A stretch of DNA of 64,000 nt from Adiantum capillus-veneris (Eukaryota > Streptophyta > Polypodiopsida > Polypodiales > Pteridaceae). A program made the position numbers and the translations under genes. The stretch spans positions 8,226,648 to 8,290,647 of the forward strand of contig CM043968.1 of the NCBI GenBank assembly GCA_014529385.2, given 5' to 3'. The notes beneath the pieces were generated by a model. That model worked only from the letters and a program-made list of their open reading frames with translations. It had not been told where the DNA came from and made no database searches. Below, piece after piece: positions 22,724-34,580 of the stretch; within the stretch, counting starts at the first letter, position 1, and each line of letters begins with the position of its first letter.

Positions 22724-24640
22724 TAATTGGCTAGATTGGTTGAGAGCATGCACACCCCTTCCATGCAGAGCTCGTTGCCCAATGACGGAGTTAGGCCCAC
22801 TTTTGTGGAACTCTAGAAGAAGGTGGAGGTAGGGATTGCTAAATAAAGGTATCGACGCATCATTAAAGTCATTTTTGACGCACGACCAAAAAGGCTGGTT
22901 TTTGAGAAAAGATTCCTTGGCTGTGATCCCTCAACTATGGAAGACGAACCTCATTCTCTCTCTCTCTCTCACTCTCTCTCTTTGTCTCTCTCTCTCTCAC
23001 ACACACACACAGACACACACCCAAACTCTTCATCTTTGTTCTCATCAAAAGATTGGGCCGAGGTGATTGTGAAGGCATTGCATAAGAGGTGATTGCCAAG
23101 TTGTTGCATGCAAGTGGTGAATATGTTCATGTCGACAGTACCTTATGATCTTTATCACCTCTCCCGCCCTTGGCCACCAAGTCCTCGTGATTGGGGCCTC
23201 CTCTTTTGCAACTCACCATGAAAACTCTAAAAGAGTCCGTAGTCCATGAAAACTATTCTTTTCAAGTATGTGATGTGAAGGATATTTTCCTTTTCCTCTT
23301 TTTTTCCTAAGTGTCATGATTATGCGCTGAAAGATCTTTTTTGCGAGCTAGACAAAATGGATTCACTCACCCAAAAAAAAATATCTCCAACTTCAACAAT
23401 CTATCACCAAAGATTACAAATACACATTATTCATATTGGCTCCAACCTACCAATACGATCTGCCAAATCTACTTCTTCTATAACTTCCATAGAAGCACTT
23501 GCCATAATATTATGTATTGAGAAACCCTCCTCCCCCCTCCACAACATTGCACGGGCGCGCGCACACACGCGCACACACACACACACACTTCCACTTGTCC
23601 AAGCATCTACCATGGATTTATATTGATGACCACAAGCTGTGATTCAGAGGAGGGAGCCTAACCTTGGATAATCAAGGAGTTAATATAAGGGTGGATAATT
23701 AAAGTTTCCGTAATGAATGCTCTAGACGTTTAAAGACAATGATAGATAGATTGTGATATGTAATTTGATGCTAAATGTTTTAATTATGATTTAAGTTCTA
23801 TGTATCTTGTGGGGTTTTGCTCTTTTTTATGATTGCTCGAAAAGGTTTGGTTGGAGTTTGAAATTCCTCATCCTTCAGTCAACCATGGCTAGGCACATAA
23901 CCATTTATGGACGACAATGTGGCTACAAGATTGTTCTTATGTTTGACGATAGCATATATGCACTTTCTATATCTTTTATGATACAACATTATGAAATAAT
24001 AATGCATTCAATTTGCATCCATTAACTCTAATGGGAGAGCAGGTGAAGACAAAGGCTATTGAACTTGCTAGTGGTGAACAAATCTTCCTTCTCAATCATG
24101 GTCAATGTCAATTCTAGAAGGTTTGCATTGCGATTCAAAGCACATAAGGCATTGGAATGAAGGACACACTAGTAATAGTCTGATGGTCCCTCCAGAGTAG
24201 TTGGTATACTACATGCAATGCCTTCACAAAGCAGCCTACACATGGTACTTAAGCAAGCAAAGGATATCATTCAAGTTCAAGAGCTACCTATGCATTATGA
24301 TGGACATGTGGCATTTGAGTTACCATCTTTTGATCTATTTGTGCACAAACTCATGAAAATTGAAACATGTGAATTTACCATGGAGAATAAGTTTTCACAA
24401 ATAGAGTTTTGGAATTTTGGAATATGCTCAACAGGATGGTTCCAAGCAAGGATATGATTGTGTATCAATGTGTGTGTGTGAACACATTAAAGGAAGAGTA
24501 TGGATCTTTTGATTGAGAATATTTTAATGTGTGTGAACACATTGAAGGAAGAGCATGGCTCTTTTATTTGAGACTATTTGAGATGCAACACGGTTATTTT
24601 GCTACACTATACTCTATAGAGTGACTATTGAGATCTTGAT
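22721..24640. other. Stretch without recognisable genes
   Basis: Includes a compound CT/CA tract at about 22954-23020 and a CG/CA tract at about 23553-23588. Short ORFs (22836-23066, 23357-23626, 23807-24025, 24218-24457, all plus) show no family motif. A duplicated phrase gtgtgtgaacacattaaaggaagag / gaacacattgaaggaagag-like occurs near 24470-24560. Confidence 0.45.
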
Positions 24641-25281
24641 CTGATCTTTTTCATTGCTCATGCTCGCTCGGTTTCTTGCCGCTTGGAAGTACTCGCTCGA
24701 GGATGGGGATTCCTCTTGCAAAGTCACATAGAACCATCTTTTTTCTTCACTAATAAGATTGGAGAAGCCCATGGATAGTTGATGGGTTTAATGAAACCTT
24801 TAGCTACATAGTCTTGCAAATGCTTTTCTACTTCTAAGTGTTGTGCTTATTAGCCTAGTCTATATATGTGGTGGTTTATAGATAGGGTTTGCATCTTTAA
24901 ATAAATCAATAGCATGATCTACTTTACCTCTTTTGGGACTTTCAAATCACTTTCACAATCATCACAAGAAGACAAAGACGTGTAAGAAACTTGATCTTTC
25001 ATTTCCACATTAGAGTCTTTGTTTACAACAAATCACAAGACCTTTTATTTACAAGCTTTTGTAACTCAAGAGAACATATCAAAAGAGTATTTTGTACATC
25101 ACACTCACCTTGTATAGCAACATTTTTACCTTCTTTTTAGATTCTAGTGAGTTTTGTTGGTAACTCCATTTCAAAGAAGGTACTAGTCTCCACAACCATT
25201 CCCTTCCCAAAATCAAGTCCACACAATCCATATTTGTAATTTGGAAGCCAAGCATGTTTTTATACCCTTGTATCTCAACTT

Positions 25282-25473
25282 CTAAATTGGATACCCATGT
25301 ATCCCATATCTTCTTGTTTGACCATGCATCATGGAGATGACATATTGTTGAGCACTTGGTTGTTGAGAAAGCTTTAGTTTTTGGACAAGAGAATAGTTCA
25401 CAAAATTGTGTGTGGTAGAGTCATCTCTCATGACTTGAACCCTTTTCCCATTTACAAACCCATGCATTTTCAC
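25282..25473 (-). pseudogene. Gypsy aspartic protease relic
   Basis: A 63-codon stretch with GFVNGKRVQVMRDDSTTHNF followed by VNYSLVQKLKL. This is the plant gypsy protease signature in which the catalytic D-S/T-G-A is expected at DDST; the glycine is gone, so it is inactive. It lies directly downstream of the zinc knuckle, as in intact elements. Confidence 0.82.
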
Positions 25474-25553
25474 TACTTCATGTGGACCAAAGCTAGATTT
25501 CTACATGGTGATTGACAAACAACAATGGTGCTTTTTGTCCTCATGCAACACTT

Positions 25554-25847
25554 CTAAAAATTTATACTTTTCATTACCATATATTGAAGTGTTTGGACTA
25601 CATGGATTTGTCTATTTTTACGACTATTGTCAAGACTTTTACCTCTTTCATCATCTTTTTTTATTTTATTCTTTGGACAATTCCATTGAGAATGGTCAAG
25701 TGACAAACAAGTGAAGCACAAGTTTTCTTTTTCAGCCTTTGCAAAGTACTCTTGGTTCAGCCTAGGTCCTGGTGCAACCCTCTTTTTAAATAGTAGTTTA
25801 CCCCCCTTATTCAATGGACATTTCCTTTTCCTTTTTGAAAAGGCCAT
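25554..25847 (-). pseudogene. Gypsy gag zinc-knuckle relic
   Basis: A 97-codon stretch with CFTCLSLDHSQWNCP, an exact CX2CX4HX4C nucleic-acid-binding knuckle, in a lysine/arginine-rich context. It overlaps the end of the gag core stretch in another frame, indicating a frameshift between them. Confidence 0.85.
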
Positions 25848-26107
25848 GATACCCCCGTATCTGTGGACTTGGGCTCTCTTTGAGTGGGATTAAAAGCTGT
25901 CAAGCGAGTATTATCTTCATAAATTTGTGCAAATTTAATTGCTTCCTTCAAAGTTTTGGGTGCACTTCTTTTCACTTCTCGCTTGAGGTGTCTGCCAAAT
26001 CCCTGTATAAACCATCTTGTTTTGTGAAATTCATCTAATCCTTGAAGTTTGAGGATTATTTCTCTATACTCTGCAATGTAGGTAAGCAAAGGCCTACCCT
26101 GTTGCAT
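25811..26107 (-). pseudogene. Gypsy gag core domain relic
   Basis: A 98-codon open stretch matching the retrotransposon gag domain pattern: MQQGRPLLTYIAEYREII, LDEFHKTRWFIQGFGRHLKR and EVKRSAPKTLKEAIKFAQIY. In intact elements this domain assembles the particle and packages element RNA. It is in the same orientation as the zinc-knuckle and protease pieces downstream of it, and in-frame connection to them is broken. Confidence 0.85.
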
Positions 26108-26765
26108 AGCTTTATCCCAATCCTCCCAATTTCTTTCTGGTTCATTTTAAGGAAGAATTTTTTTCACAAAAATGCTCTCAACTTGAGCCCAATTCCCTGG
26201 AATCTTTCCTGATGCCTTGAGACTCATCCACCGTTTGTAGGCTTTTGGTCCCAATAATAGACTTACCTCAAGGGTTTGGTACTCAGGTGGGTATTCTTTA
26301 GCCTATGAAGGTCTTGCCATTTATGTAGGAAAGTAAAGATTGCATCTTTGTTTCTATCCTTTTCTTCACTATAAAATTGAGAAGGTTTCATGTCTTTGAG
26401 GATAGGATTGTCTCTAGGTCTTGACTGAGTATCAAAAGAAGGTATAGCCATGTCTCTATACATGGTTCCACTATTCTTGGAGGTAGAGGGAATTTTTGGA
26501 TCAGATGGCACAAAAGATTGTATCACCATCTTCTTTTCCTTCTATATATACTCTCTCAATTTGGTCATCTGATCGTTGAGACCATCTAGAGAAGCTAAAA
26601 AGTTTGTAATTGCATTTCAATGCTTTCTACCCTATGTAGTATCACTTTATGCTGCTCACAGGAGTGCATCCCACTCTTCTCATATAGCCTCAATCTCATA
26701 CATATTTTGGTTTTGATTAGTGTCGATTTCAATTGATTTTTTATTTTGGTATTTTTCCATTTTGT

Positions 26766-28890
26766 AAGTTTTCAAAAGCAAAACTCACTTAAAAACTTTG
26801 AACAAGACAAAAAATTATGCTAAACAAGCTATGCAAAAATGTACATGACTTCTTCAAGGTTCAGAGTATGGCCTGGCTTTTTAGCAGCACTCCTTGTTAC
26901 TTGGATTGCTTGAAGTATATGGTAAATGATGTATGATTTGGAATCCATTTCACTGTGATAGGTATCTAACCTAAAAACAAGTTTTAGCGAGCTTGTAAAG
27001 GTTAAAAAAAGTTTGTAAGATGGACATGGATAACAACTGGTATAGTCCATTGATACCTGTAAAACACATCCAAGGCTAACTAAATTGTTGTCTTGTTTGG
27101 ATGGATGCAGGTAAGGACTTTATCTTAGCTTGGAGGTTTTGTTTTACTTTGGCAAGCTGACCTACACTGGATTGCACACACACTTATGATTCAGGAAGTT
27201 TTTTTACTATCTGTATATTGGAATCGGACCTCATTCCTATTGTACATAAATGATTCTAATACTGAGTTGTTTCTATACTTATATGTTCTTTGTTCCATAG
27301 CCAACTGTCTTTTGAATGTAAAAGTTCAATTATGTCTTATTATCTAAGATTAAACAGCTACACACACATCCTATACATAAGGTTTTTCTTTCTAGAGAAA
27401 CCGGGATGCTGGCTTTGGAAATTAATTTCAAAATTGAGCTCTAGGTTGGACCCATAGTCTATAATCCCTTGACTGGTGTTAGGTGGTCCTTCATAGACTC
27501 TATTTCTGGTCCCTTGCTCACGGCTACTATAGTCTTTGACTTTGCCGCTTTAAGGTTTGCAGGCCCAAAACTACAGTTACTGTTTTTAATTTTATTTTAT
27601 TTATGTTTAAACTATTTCTTTTTCAAAACAACATACCCTTTACAAAGACAACCCTGAGAATCATGCAAACACAACCCTGAGAATCATGCAAAGATTCTCG
27701 TACAAATTAAGCTATACCTTAAGGACCATAAACCAAAGAATGCTTTGACAATTAGAACTAGACCCTTCCTACTAGGAAAGTAAAAAATTGTATTACTTAC
27801 TACGGTAAAAAAAAGTAAAAATCACCACACTTTTTTGAAATATTGCAGACTTTGGCTCTCTCACAAGGATTGGAATTGACATCAGAGCCCCTCTCAGTAG
27901 CCACATCTCTTGTTCTCATATGTATTAGCAGCTTGGATGCTTCTCAACTAATATATTACTCGGCTCTTACCTCTGACAAGAAATTGTCTGTCTTACATAT
28001 GCTGTCTTTTAATGATTGGGTCAAAATTTTGGCTACTCTAGATAAAGACTCCATGGAAGGGATAAATTTAATTACCCAATACATAGACCAATTTTCCTTA
28101 TTGTCTTCACAATGTTGTACTGCATAATTTTATTAATGGTTCTTTTATATAGCCTGCTATCTACTGATTGCATACCGATGGCTGGACCACTTGTTTAGCT
28201 ATAGCCTTTTTCCCTGGTAAACTGACTGGCCGGCTAATTGGTGCCTTAATTACAGGGGTTGTTGCCTTTTTGGTTGGTTGATCCATAATTGAGCTTGGAT
28301 GGTGGACTAGGAAATGAAGGGGGTATGATATCCCAGCCTCTGCACACTGATTGTGTGTTGTGCCAGGCTATACGTTACACCAGTTTTTGAAACGAACCTT
28401 CATTGAGGAAAAATACTATACTTTATTTACGATGTTCTACTTTAAAGGACTTAATACTATGGGTTACTGTTGTCTGCATTTTTGTGACTGGTTTTTCAAT
28501 AGAAAAGGGGATATATTACTCTGGCATCACTTTGGTAAGGTAAACTGTCAAAAATGCATTTGGTTACGACTTTTTTTTAATGTTCCCTAACTCGGGCCGA
28601 TATACTACTTTTTTGTTATTTTCATCAGCATTTTGTTTCGAAAATACAAAGAGATAAAACTTCACCCTGCTGCATATGGGTGTTAGAAGGTTCTACTTCT
28701 TTTGAGTATCCTGGTTACACATTATGGTTGTTCATGGTCTTTTCTGTAGAAAGGATAGGATATACATTACAGTTTTTCTGCATGCACTCAGGTAGATGTT
28801 GTTCTGGAAAGGAATTCTGTAGTATTAACTCTTCACTACAAACAGTGACCGATAACATCTCAAAATGTTTAGGGAATCTAGGCTATAAAA
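26766..28890. other. Stretch without recognisable genes
   Basis: The left part (26766 to about 27060) may hold the leader and 5' LTR of the gypsy element, but no LTR ends could be fixed. The plus-strand ORF 27843-28127 (94 codons) lies upstream of the Penelope-like RT and could be a degraded part of that element. No motif supports this. Confidence 0.4.
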
Positions 28891-28894
28891 CACT

Positions 28895-29640
28895 AAGCTA
28901 CCAGTATTATTTCCCACCTATAAGATTCATAAGCATAAGTTTAGATGGATATTTGATGCTTCCAATGGTATCTTTATTGATATCACCAAGGATATTATGC
29001 TTTGCCTTGACCTTATACTAGCCGAATTTGAGCTTATTTGTGCCACTAAGCAGAAAATCTGCCATGACTTCCTTCGTATACAATACAACCCCTTTTGGCT
29101 TATGAGAAACTCTACAGAAATCTCACTTAACCTTTCACAGCAAATCTTTCACATTTTTTCTGCGGACATTACACAATGCTACAAAAACATTCCCCTTGAT
29201 GGGGATCTTGGCCTTAAGACCATTCTTGCCAAGGTGATTAAAATGTCTTTCTCCAATGCTAGAAAGAAGAAACTTTTTTACATCTCTCTTTCCAAAAAAC
29301 CCAAGTGGATAAAAAAACCTCATTCCTTACACTCCTTACACTTCAATGAAGATAAGATTTGCTTCTACATCTCGTGTTGCTTAGTAACTGTACTATAGTT
29401 TCTGATGGTCTATACTTCAACCAATGCCTAGGCATCCCCATAGGGTTCTCATGTTCTCCACTTATGTGTAATATCTACTTTGTTTTCTTCGAGTATGAAT
29501 GGTTTCTCAGAGCCATGGAATCTTGAAAAAATAATCTTTTACAGTTCAGACATACCTTTAGATATATGGATGACTTATTAAGTGTCAACAATAAAGCTTT
29601 CCTCAACTTCCCTCTCTCAATTGGCAGTTTGGATTTTCGT
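28895..29640 (+). pseudogene. Penelope-like element reverse transcriptase relic
   Basis: Plus-strand code in three frames gives LPVLFPTYKIHKHKFRWIFD (about 28902-28961). It then gives IFSADITQCYKNIPL (RT motif A, in the ORF 28997-29398). After a frameshift near 29380 it gives LSNCTIVSDGLYFNQC, LGIPIGFSCSPLMCNIYF and, after a TGA, FRHTFRYMDDLLSVNNKAF with the RT catalytic YxDD (YMDD). The GIP-G-SCSP block and the ADITxCYxNIP block resemble telomerase-like/Penelope-like RTs of plants and algae rather than LINE or LTR RTs. No GIY-YIG endonuclease is seen. Frameshift and stop make it inactive. Confidence 0.78.
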
Positions 29641-29662
29641 TTTTTGCCTAAAACTTAAGTCC

Positions 29663-29860
29663 AAATTACTTCTCTAGCCAATTTTGCTAGATCTTTCTGT
29701 TTTCAAAGAGGAGGGAGGCGAACTTGTGGGAATCACCCCTTATCAATTTATCATCATTTTTTCTTATTGTTTAAATTACTTCTCTAGCCAATTTTTCTAG
29801 GTCTTTTTGTTTTCAAAGAGGGGAGAGGTGAGCTTGTGGGAAGCACCCCTATCATTTTAT
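29663..29860 (+). repeat. Tandem duplication, 110-bp offset
   Basis: Copy 1 (29663-29772) and copy 2 (29773 to about 29860) share aaattacttctctagccaat, tgttttcaaagagg and cttgtgggaa.cacccc. It lies immediately downstream of the Penelope-like RT and may be part of that element's 3' region. Confidence 0.85.
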
Positions 29861-29898
29861 TGAGCGTGCAATAGTAACTTGTGAGAAGAGAGAGTGGC

Positions 29899-29926
29899 AC
29901 GCGTGCACGCGCGCGCGCGCACACAC

Positions 29927-29958
<32 letters not shown>

Positions 29959-30020
29959 TTTCTCCGGAGTATGTGGGTTGTGTCCTGACGTGGATCAAAT
30001 GCAAGGGTTGGCTGGTTGTT

Positions 30021-30092
<72 letters not shown>
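29899..30092 (+). repeat. Compound microsatellites (CG)n(CA)n, (GA)n and (GT)n
   Basis: A cgcgcgcgc/acacacac tract runs into (GA)n (29899-29958). After about 60 bp a (GT)n tract of about 71 bp follows (30022-30092). Confidence 0.95.
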
Positions 30093-30094
<2 letters not shown>

Positions 30095-30247
30095 TGGCTT
30101 GTCTCATCATGAGGGCAACAATCAAATGTGTGATAGTGAGAGAGTGTACTCTATGGTAGTGAATGTATGCATGTACGTCAAAAAGCGAGAGAGATAATGT
30201 TTTCTCATAAGCACATGTTCAATTTTTACAATCTCTCACGCATGATC

Positions 30248-30490
30248 AAAAGTTGATTAATTGCTAGTTCAAATGAAGCATACAATTTTAGATCAAGCTA
30301 TGAGCTAGAAATAATGCAACTTTTAATGAAATGAAGTGGCTCTTGGAAACCAAATTTTGCAAATTAAAGCTTCCAAAAGTTGACTAACACTAGCTCAAAT
30401 GGAACGATTTTCATTTTAGACCAAGCTAAAAGCTAGGGATTATACATCTTTAATCAATTGAAATGGAATGGCTCTAAATAGCCAAATATC
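30248..30490 (+). repeat. Diverged tandem duplication, 127-bp offset
   Basis: Copies 30248-30374 and 30375 to about 30490 share aaaagttga.taa, tagctcaaatg/tagttcaaatg, attttaga.caagct and gaaatg.aatggctct-type segments. They are more diverged than the other small duplications in the window. Confidence 0.75.
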
Positions 30491-31071
30491 ACAATATATT
30501 GCAATGCTGACGCCATCCATGTGCAATGGAATCCCACTTGCCAATCAACTCTTCAAAATAAAGCTCAACAATTAGTGCCATAAAGTATATTTGCATTCAA
30601 TTCAAGCACTAAGAACACATCAAGCAATGCCGTCCGAGCACAAAATGTATCAATCAAGCATGAATTCACTGTCCGAAGGTAGCTTTCACAATGACAGATA
30701 TATGCATACAATTCAGAAGCATTTCATTTTTAGTGGAAAGAAAGTTTTTAATTAAGTCAAGTACTACCCCAATGTATGCCAAACAATTTTGTGCAATGAA
30801 GTTCATTTGTGCATAGAAGTGCTTCACACAATCATCACACAATGGATATTTATATTTTAGTTCATATGTAGCACATGTGGAATGCATAGAAAATCGAGAG
30901 AGAAAAATTATGATGAAAATAATTTTTAGCTCTCTCGAGTCAACCAAAACCCTATTTCATGCTATTGGCCATTCTCCCTTAAGAAAAGATCACTTATTAG
31001 GGCATGAAAAAAGTTTACATTCAAACCAAGCACTAAAAATCAATGCTCAAGCACAAATCCCATCCACACGA
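30491..31071. other. Intergenic, no gene seen
   Basis: AT-rich sequence with only short ORFs (minus 30947-30666, plus 30877-31098) lacking motifs. Confidence 0.45.
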
Positions 31072-31300
31072 TGTGTGGTCCCCACCCCATCACCATAACT
31101 ACTTGGAAATTGGAGGGTACCTAATAGGTTTCTAGGCCCTAATAATTTGAGAAAATCATAGTCAAGATAGATTTGAATCCAATGGACAAGCTCTCATCAC
31201 AAAGTAACTCAAGTCTGAGCCATTAGAGAATTTTTCTAGCCCGTGAATTTGAACGTTTCTAATTCTCATCTTCCAAAGGAGAGAAGCTCAAATGCCTTTT
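31072..31300 (-). repeat. LTR end, copy A (probable 3' LTR end of the chromovirus derivative)
   Basis: Begins tgtgtggtcccca and is colinear for about 230 bp with 38357-38600. Shared blocks include aactacttgg, agtcaagatagatttgaatc and ctctcatcacaaagtaactc. Read on the minus strand it ends in CA. Because 38357 is directly beside a primer-binding site, this copy should be the 3' end of the 3' LTR of a minus-strand element or a solo relative. The upstream LTR boundary was not found; it may lie as far as about 33102. Confidence 0.6.
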
Positions 31301-33101
31301 TACCTATGGCTTTCAAAGTCATGAAAATTTGAGACTTTCTTGCCTCTTGGCACAATGAGGTTCTAATTTTTCTTTTCCTAAACAAATGGGAGCGAAGAGT
31401 ATCTTGACCAATCGAGACCGCCCATCCATAGACATGGCAACTTGAGCCAATCCCCACTTTCCACCACCACACTCACACTTTATACTTGTTTCCTAATTAC
31501 TACCACTTGGTTGTGTATAACACAAAGTTCCGTTCTTATGATTATTGTCAAAGATTCAAAATAGCCCTTCAAACATTATCAAAATTGGCACCAAAACATT
31601 TTTTCCTAGAAGGAAAACAACATATGATCCTTCTTCATTAAAATACCTAAACCCTAAGAGTTCACTCCTCTTGGTGATAGTTTATTATCCCCGATGTCTT
31701 TGGATGCCCATACAACCAAATTGTCTCGCAATCTAATCACAAACCCGCAAGGCTATCATACAATCTGGGCACAAACCCACATAAACTACCTTGCAATTTG
31801 GGTACAAATCCACAAAAGATGTGCACCCATATGCATCGCTTTTGCGTTCACTTTGCTAAGCCCTTCTCTCTAGATATCAAAGGTAGTTTTGACTATATCA
31901 TTATAGGATTTTGAATGAAGAAGGTTCAAGAGTTTTCCTACTCAAAAAACAATTCTTTCCTACAATCAAATAGTCTATTTTTAACGAATCCTTTCTATAA
32001 AAGAAAATTATGAAAACATATGCAAAAGTTTGCAATGGATCTAGTCCCGTTTGAGAATTGTTTTCTCTTTTCTTTTCCTACTCTATCGTCTATGCAATGC
32101 ATGCAATACTTAATTAGATTATTCTACCCTTGTCTATTGTAGGACCGGTGCTTGGCAAGTTCGGTGGCACATCTTCCGTTGTGTAATTCTTCTTCCCTTA
32201 TCAACCACTCGACTAGTGCTAGCCTCATCGTCATGAGTCTTGCTAACACATGGTCCTTTTTGGGGCCATGTCACCACTACTTAGTTAAACTGAACTTATG
32301 TAAGAACTAATTTAACTGAAATCATTTGACCATAAGGTTGTGGTAATGACAATCACATCAATTTACACTTTCTTTCTAGTATTTTATAGTTATGGCAAGC
32401 AAAAATTTGTTTATATAAAGCCTAAAGGACATTGACAGCCATACCATCCATTGGTGCAACTTACTTTAATCACAGGTTTAGTTTACATAAATTTCTTGCA
32501 AGCACTTTCATTACTTTAGTTGAACCAGGATTTTGAATGAGATTAGCTTATTTGCAAAAATCTAGATTGCATTGATGAGGAATTAAATATATGGTCATAC
32601 ACAAGTGGTTATGAAATTGGGCAATGAGCTTATCATTACTTTCATGGAGTGTAATGTAGAGGAACTACCATAGTAAAGGTATAATCTTTGTTGATTCCAG
32701 GTGGGTATAAGTAAATAAGAGTAGGATGGTATAGCTACATCTGGAAAGGATTCCAAATGAAGGAGAGAGAACAGTGATGGTAGCATTAAACAAACAATAG
32801 ATCCCATTACCAAATTGTGCTTTGGAGTTATTGATCTTGATATGTTTAGCAATTTTTGGAGTAGATAGCTATTTTTATGGAAACTCGGGCTGCGGTAGAT
32901 TTAGACAGGACAATCGCGTCCAGATAGGTGCAAGCTACTCAAAACTTACTATTTCTAGGTTAAAAATGATGAAAAATAGAAATTTCTATTTTTGAAAGGC
33001 ATCATCCATCTTGACATGAATAACTCATGAGAGGTGGAAAAAGATGCTAAAAATAGAAACTTTCTATTTATGATCAAAATGGCTAGATAATTTTTCTTTA
33101 C
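31301..33101. other. No gene seen; possibly LTR body
   Basis: If the polypurine tract at about 33106-33120 and the LTR end at 31072 belong together, this stretch is the body of one long 3' LTR. No matching stretch was found to the right of 38600, so this stays unproven. ORFs inside (31472-31266 minus, 32852-32595 minus) carry no recognised motif. Confidence 0.35.
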
Positions 33102-34300
33102 ATGGAGACCCCCCTCTCTTAGGGTGGTAAAGACCTTAGATCCTCCCCGACATGAAATTTTGAGATGTCCTCATCTCAAAGGTAAATGCAGATATTCTTT
33201 GCCGAGAGAAGTTTTGTCCTCCCATGTTGCATCTTCTTCAGGAAAGTCTTTCTACTTGACCAAATGCTCGATGATGCTTTTGTTTCTAAGCTTCCTTTCT
33301 TGACTGTCAAGAATGCAAAGTCGCTCTCTCATCAGCTTGGTCTCCTACGATTTGATCTTCCATAAGGCATGGGCTCGAGCCACAGTTCCTCTTCCACGGC
33401 CTCTTCTTTCATTCTTTCCTTGACGACGAACAAGTTGACCTCTACCATTCAATGCTATAGGAATTACATATATGCTTGTTGCTACATTCCTTCAAGGACA
33501 TTGGTTCTTGTAGTGACCTAGCTCATTACACTCATAGCAATGAACATATGGATGCTAGGGTTAAGCTATTGTAGTTGTTGCTAATATGGGGTGAGGTTGA
33601 GAAGCTTGATTATTAGGTCTAGGGTTTCAATTATCGGCTTGGAACCATGATTACTAAAGTTTGCTCTTCCTTGATCCCTAACCATTTATTTAGCCAGAGG
33701 TGTTTCTCTTAAGAGCGTATCATCTTAGAGTGATATGGGTCTCATTGCTTAAAAATAGGTATCCAAGTGTCGATTTAATCCTTGACAGAATCTAGCTACC
33801 TATTGCTCAATGGACATCTTGGGGGCATATCTTCATAGGGTTACAAATTTAGAGTAGTACTCTCCCATGGATAAGGATAGCTATTGTAGAGCAAAGAACT
33901 CATTCATATTGATGTCTTGATGAGCTGGTGGAAGATATCATTTTGTAAGAGCTCCTTTAATTTCCTCCCAAGACTGGGAAGATCCTGGGATACCCAAGTC
34001 CTTGCAATGTTGCTTCCACCATATCTTTGCATCACCAGTGAGGCAAAACATTGCAAACATAGCTTGATCCCTACAAATTTGAAATAGTCTTCCATAGCCT
34101 CAATTCAGCTTCTGCATTGTGCTTAATATAGGCTCCCTTGCCTTTAAATATGGGAGGTTGGGCTTGTTTCACGAGAAGTTTTTTCTTCTGTATGGTAGTG
34201 TACAAGGTAGTGGATAGTACCTTTGCAACAATGCACTTATTGGTGGTCTGATTTAAGACTCGATATAACATCAACTGATTTAAACTTCAACATTTCAAGA
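33102..34300 (-). pseudogene. Chromovirus (Ty3/gypsy) relic: gag followed directly by chromodomain
   Basis: On the minus strand from about 34300 the gag domain reads RDQAMFAMFCLTGDAKIWWK, then SWEEIKGALTK.YLPPAHQD, FFALQ.LSLSMGEYYSKF and VARFCQGLNRHLDTY. A CCHC knuckle follows (CYECNELGHYKNQC, about 33540-33497) and an RG-rich gag tail. Only about 150 bp later comes ILDSQERKLRNKSIIEHLVK, a stop in place of W, and KDFPEEDATWED (about 33320-33190). This is the C-terminal chromodomain of chromovirus integrase, which binds modified histones to direct insertion. A polypurine run (GAGAGGGGGG, about 33107-33120) follows. Protease, RT, RNase H and the integrase core are all missing. Several stops are present. 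Confidence 0.85.
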
Positions 34301-34339
34301 CAAAAACTTGAGATGTAATTAATTTCACTCAATTCAATG

Positions 34340-34345
34340 TGAGTG

Positions 34346-34399
<54 letters not shown>

Positions 34400-34580
34400 A
34401 CAAGACAGGGATGTGGGGTGGAGCTCCCAAACCTAATTGTATGAGCACAATGTGAGAATAAGTGAGAGCTCTTTATTCTTTGTATGTATAAAGAATAAGG
34501 AGATAAATGTGGGCAGCGAGCAAAACACAGGTCGACAAACACGGGCAAAGCACAGTGAGGCACACCACCTTTATCTAACA
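34340..34580 (-). repeat. 3' LTR of the copia element
   Basis: About 241 bp, including (GA)n at 34347-34398. On the minus strand it starts TGTTAGATAAAGG and ends CTCACA-like. Confidence 0.72.

Larger units (their letters stand above)
24655..26765 (-). mobile_element. Truncated Ty3/gypsy element: gag, protease, start of RT
   Basis: Minus-strand order follows a gypsy polyprotein. A degraded gag start lies near 26765 (MEKYQNKKSIEIDTNQNQN), then KPSQFYSEEKDRNKDAIFTF (26529-26263). The core gag domain is 26107-25811, with LTYIAEYREIILKLQGLDEF and LKREVKRSAPKTLKEAIKFA. A CCHC knuckle (CFTCLSLDHSQWNC) lies in 25847-25554. A protease remnant is in 25473-25282, where DDSTTHNFV replaces the usual DSGATHNF. 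Pol linker and RT start follow at about 24930-24660 (VDHAIDLFKDANPIYKPPHI, then a frame-shifted GFIKP...SP-like segment). Recognisable code stops before the RT catalytic core. LTRs were not located. Confidence 0.85.

Noticed and set aside
24470-24560. Short duplicated phrase with gtgtgtgaacacatt as a possible element end
   Set aside because: Only about 25 bases repeat, with no terminal structure. Too little to support an element.
27020-27060. Possible primer-binding site upstream of the gypsy gag
   Set aside because: A ggtatc-like string is present but does not match a tRNA end well and no LTR end adjoins it.
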